Positions 62,370-62,984 of a stretch of 62,984 bases of DNA are shown one piece after another. Positions within the stretch are counted from its first letter, which is position 1, and every line of letters starts with the position of its first letter. Both the position numbers and the translations under genes were made by a program. The notes under the pieces were generated by a model that worked only from the letters and a program-made list of their open reading frames with translations, ran no database searches and was not told where the DNA came from. Origin of the DNA: Desulfobulbaceae bacterium (GTDB lineage: Bacteria > Desulfobacterota > Desulfobulbia > Desulfobulbales > VMSU01); NCBI GenBank assembly GCA_013792005.1, contig VMSU01000229.1:1-62984 (forward strand), read 5' to 3'.

Positions 62370-62895
62370 TTAAAAAAACAAACTATTCTCCTGAAAATTC
62401 CCCATCCAAGATACGACTTTGTATCATTCAAACCAAGAAACTCCATCTTCATAACTAGCACTTCTTGACCCTTCTTATTTATCGCAGGTTGGGTTAATCC
62501 CACATCCGACATCAACGCTATCTCTGCACAGAGAGGCTAATTTAGCATAGCCCAACCGGACCAATGACTGACGGAAAACGCACAGCCCATGGTGCTTGCG
62601 AAATCCCCCCTCACCCAGTGCCAGCCCCCCACATTTGAGCATTACCACCCATACCCTAAGTTGCAAAACCCAAGAAGAAAATAATTAATTTTTTTCTTTT
62701 CCCCGTAAAGCTCTCTAACACTGGGCATTCGCAATTGGTCTTAACACTTACTACTACATTGAAGGCATAAATATTGCCTAATAAAACAAATTTTAACAAA
62801 ACCCATAACACAAAATATTCTTCCTCAATCACTCAAGTGCAAAATGCCACGACAAAAACTCTGGCTATTTGCTCAAAATGCTGAACGAGACCGCC
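62370..62895. other. Leader region of the last gene, with a possible structured element
   Basis: About 525 bases, AT-rich toward the right. Holds a foldable element at 62487-62557: GGTTGGGTTA pairs with TAGCCCAACC, with TCTCTGCACAGAGA as an inner palindrome. No known riboswitch recognised. Confidence 0.35.
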
Positions 62896-62984
62896 ATGAA
62901 AAAGCTCTTTGCAACCACAGTTATCTTGTTATCCATCCTCAGCGGTCTTGCTCAGGCCTCTGTCACAGACGCCCCGCACAACGA
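62896..62984 (+). CDS. Secreted protein, N-terminal fragment cut by the window end
   Basis: ATG at 62896 begins a signal peptide (MKKLFATTVILLSILSGLA, cleavage likely after QA) followed by SVTDAPHN before the window ends. An in-frame ATG at 62878 is possible. Product cannot be told from 29 residues. Confidence 0.6.
   Translation, partial: MKKLFATTVILLSILSGLAQASVTDAPHN

Noticed and set aside
62487-62557. Possible integron attC site (GTTGGGT and GCCCAAC boxes)
   Set aside because: The boxes are in the wrong order for attC (R-Y-Y-Y-A-A-C must come first), and there is no integrase gene.
62560-62640. Possible cyclic-di-GMP riboswitch because of GCACAG and GCGAAA-like strings
   Set aside because: The required tetraloop-receptor and GGACGCAAAG-type core are absent.
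62475-62666. Minus-strand frame of 63 codons
   Set aside because: Covers the foldable element at 62487-62557; looks like translated structured DNA rather than a protein.

Overview
The window reads as one stretch of a Gram-negative chromosome: a lipid A and peptidoglycan-recycling operon (lpxD, fabZ, lpxA, lpxI, murU-like, amgK-like), FtsEX with an EnvC-like partner, lipoproteins, TolC-type outer-membrane channels and a type IV pilus platform protein. An ADP-forming acyl-CoA synthetase, LpxI instead of LpxH, a PxxKW cysteine-rich protein and a haem-motif DUF3365-type kinase point to an anaerobic or microaerophilic Desulfobacterota member, perhaps Desulfobulbia. That placement is inference; no rRNA or tRNA gene is present to settle it. 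No transposase, integrase, phage gene, tRNA or CRISPR array was found.

Layout. 0-7 kb (minus strand): a carbon and acetyl-CoA block with an AcuC-like deacetylase, AcuB-like CBS-ACT protein, ADP-forming acyl-CoA synthetase, acetyl-CoA hydrolase/transferase fused to a GNAT acetyltransferase, and a class II aldolase cut short near the window edge. It resembles the Bacillus acuABC acetylation circuit, with the acetyltransferase moved onto an enzyme. 7.5-16.7 kb: signal transduction, with a CxxCH sensor kinase, a hybrid kinase, pyrF, a single-domain receiver, a CHASE2 kinase, an OmpA lipoprotein and a FecR-domain protein. 16.8-23.7 kb: RtcB, FtsE-FtsX-EnvC, a C-terminal processing protease and a small membrane protein. 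24-30.5 kb: a zinc alcohol dehydrogenase, a large secreted M4-type metalloprotease with PKD and GEVED repeats, and an OmpA lipoprotein. 31-33.8 kb: a peroxide-defence set, Fur-family regulator, catalase and ankyrin protein. 33.8-41.7 kb: a CusA/CusB heavy-metal exporter with two tandem TolC-like proteins. 41.7-49.2 kb: glycogen phosphorylase, a tRNA nucleotidyltransferase, a ParB-like protein and a soluble PAS kinase. 49.7-56.4 kb: the der/amgK/murU/lpx operon. 56.8-60 kb: an IHF-like protein, enolase and PilC. 60-63 kb: AT-richer, with PxxKW, two unknown genes and the start of a secreted protein.

The most unusual content is non-coding. At least four dispersed repeat families lie between genes. 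Families A and B share one build: a roughly 108-bp inverted-repeat module plus a 45-46-bp tail whose end is inverted against the module end. Copies sit against gene 3' ends and in places supply the stop codon or last codons (7524-9566, 13105-13467, pyrF). One family A copy is inserted inside a family C copy, so family A has moved. A separate 69-bp perfect palindrome at 60377-60445 acts as a two-way terminator and encodes the C-terminus of a neighbouring gene.
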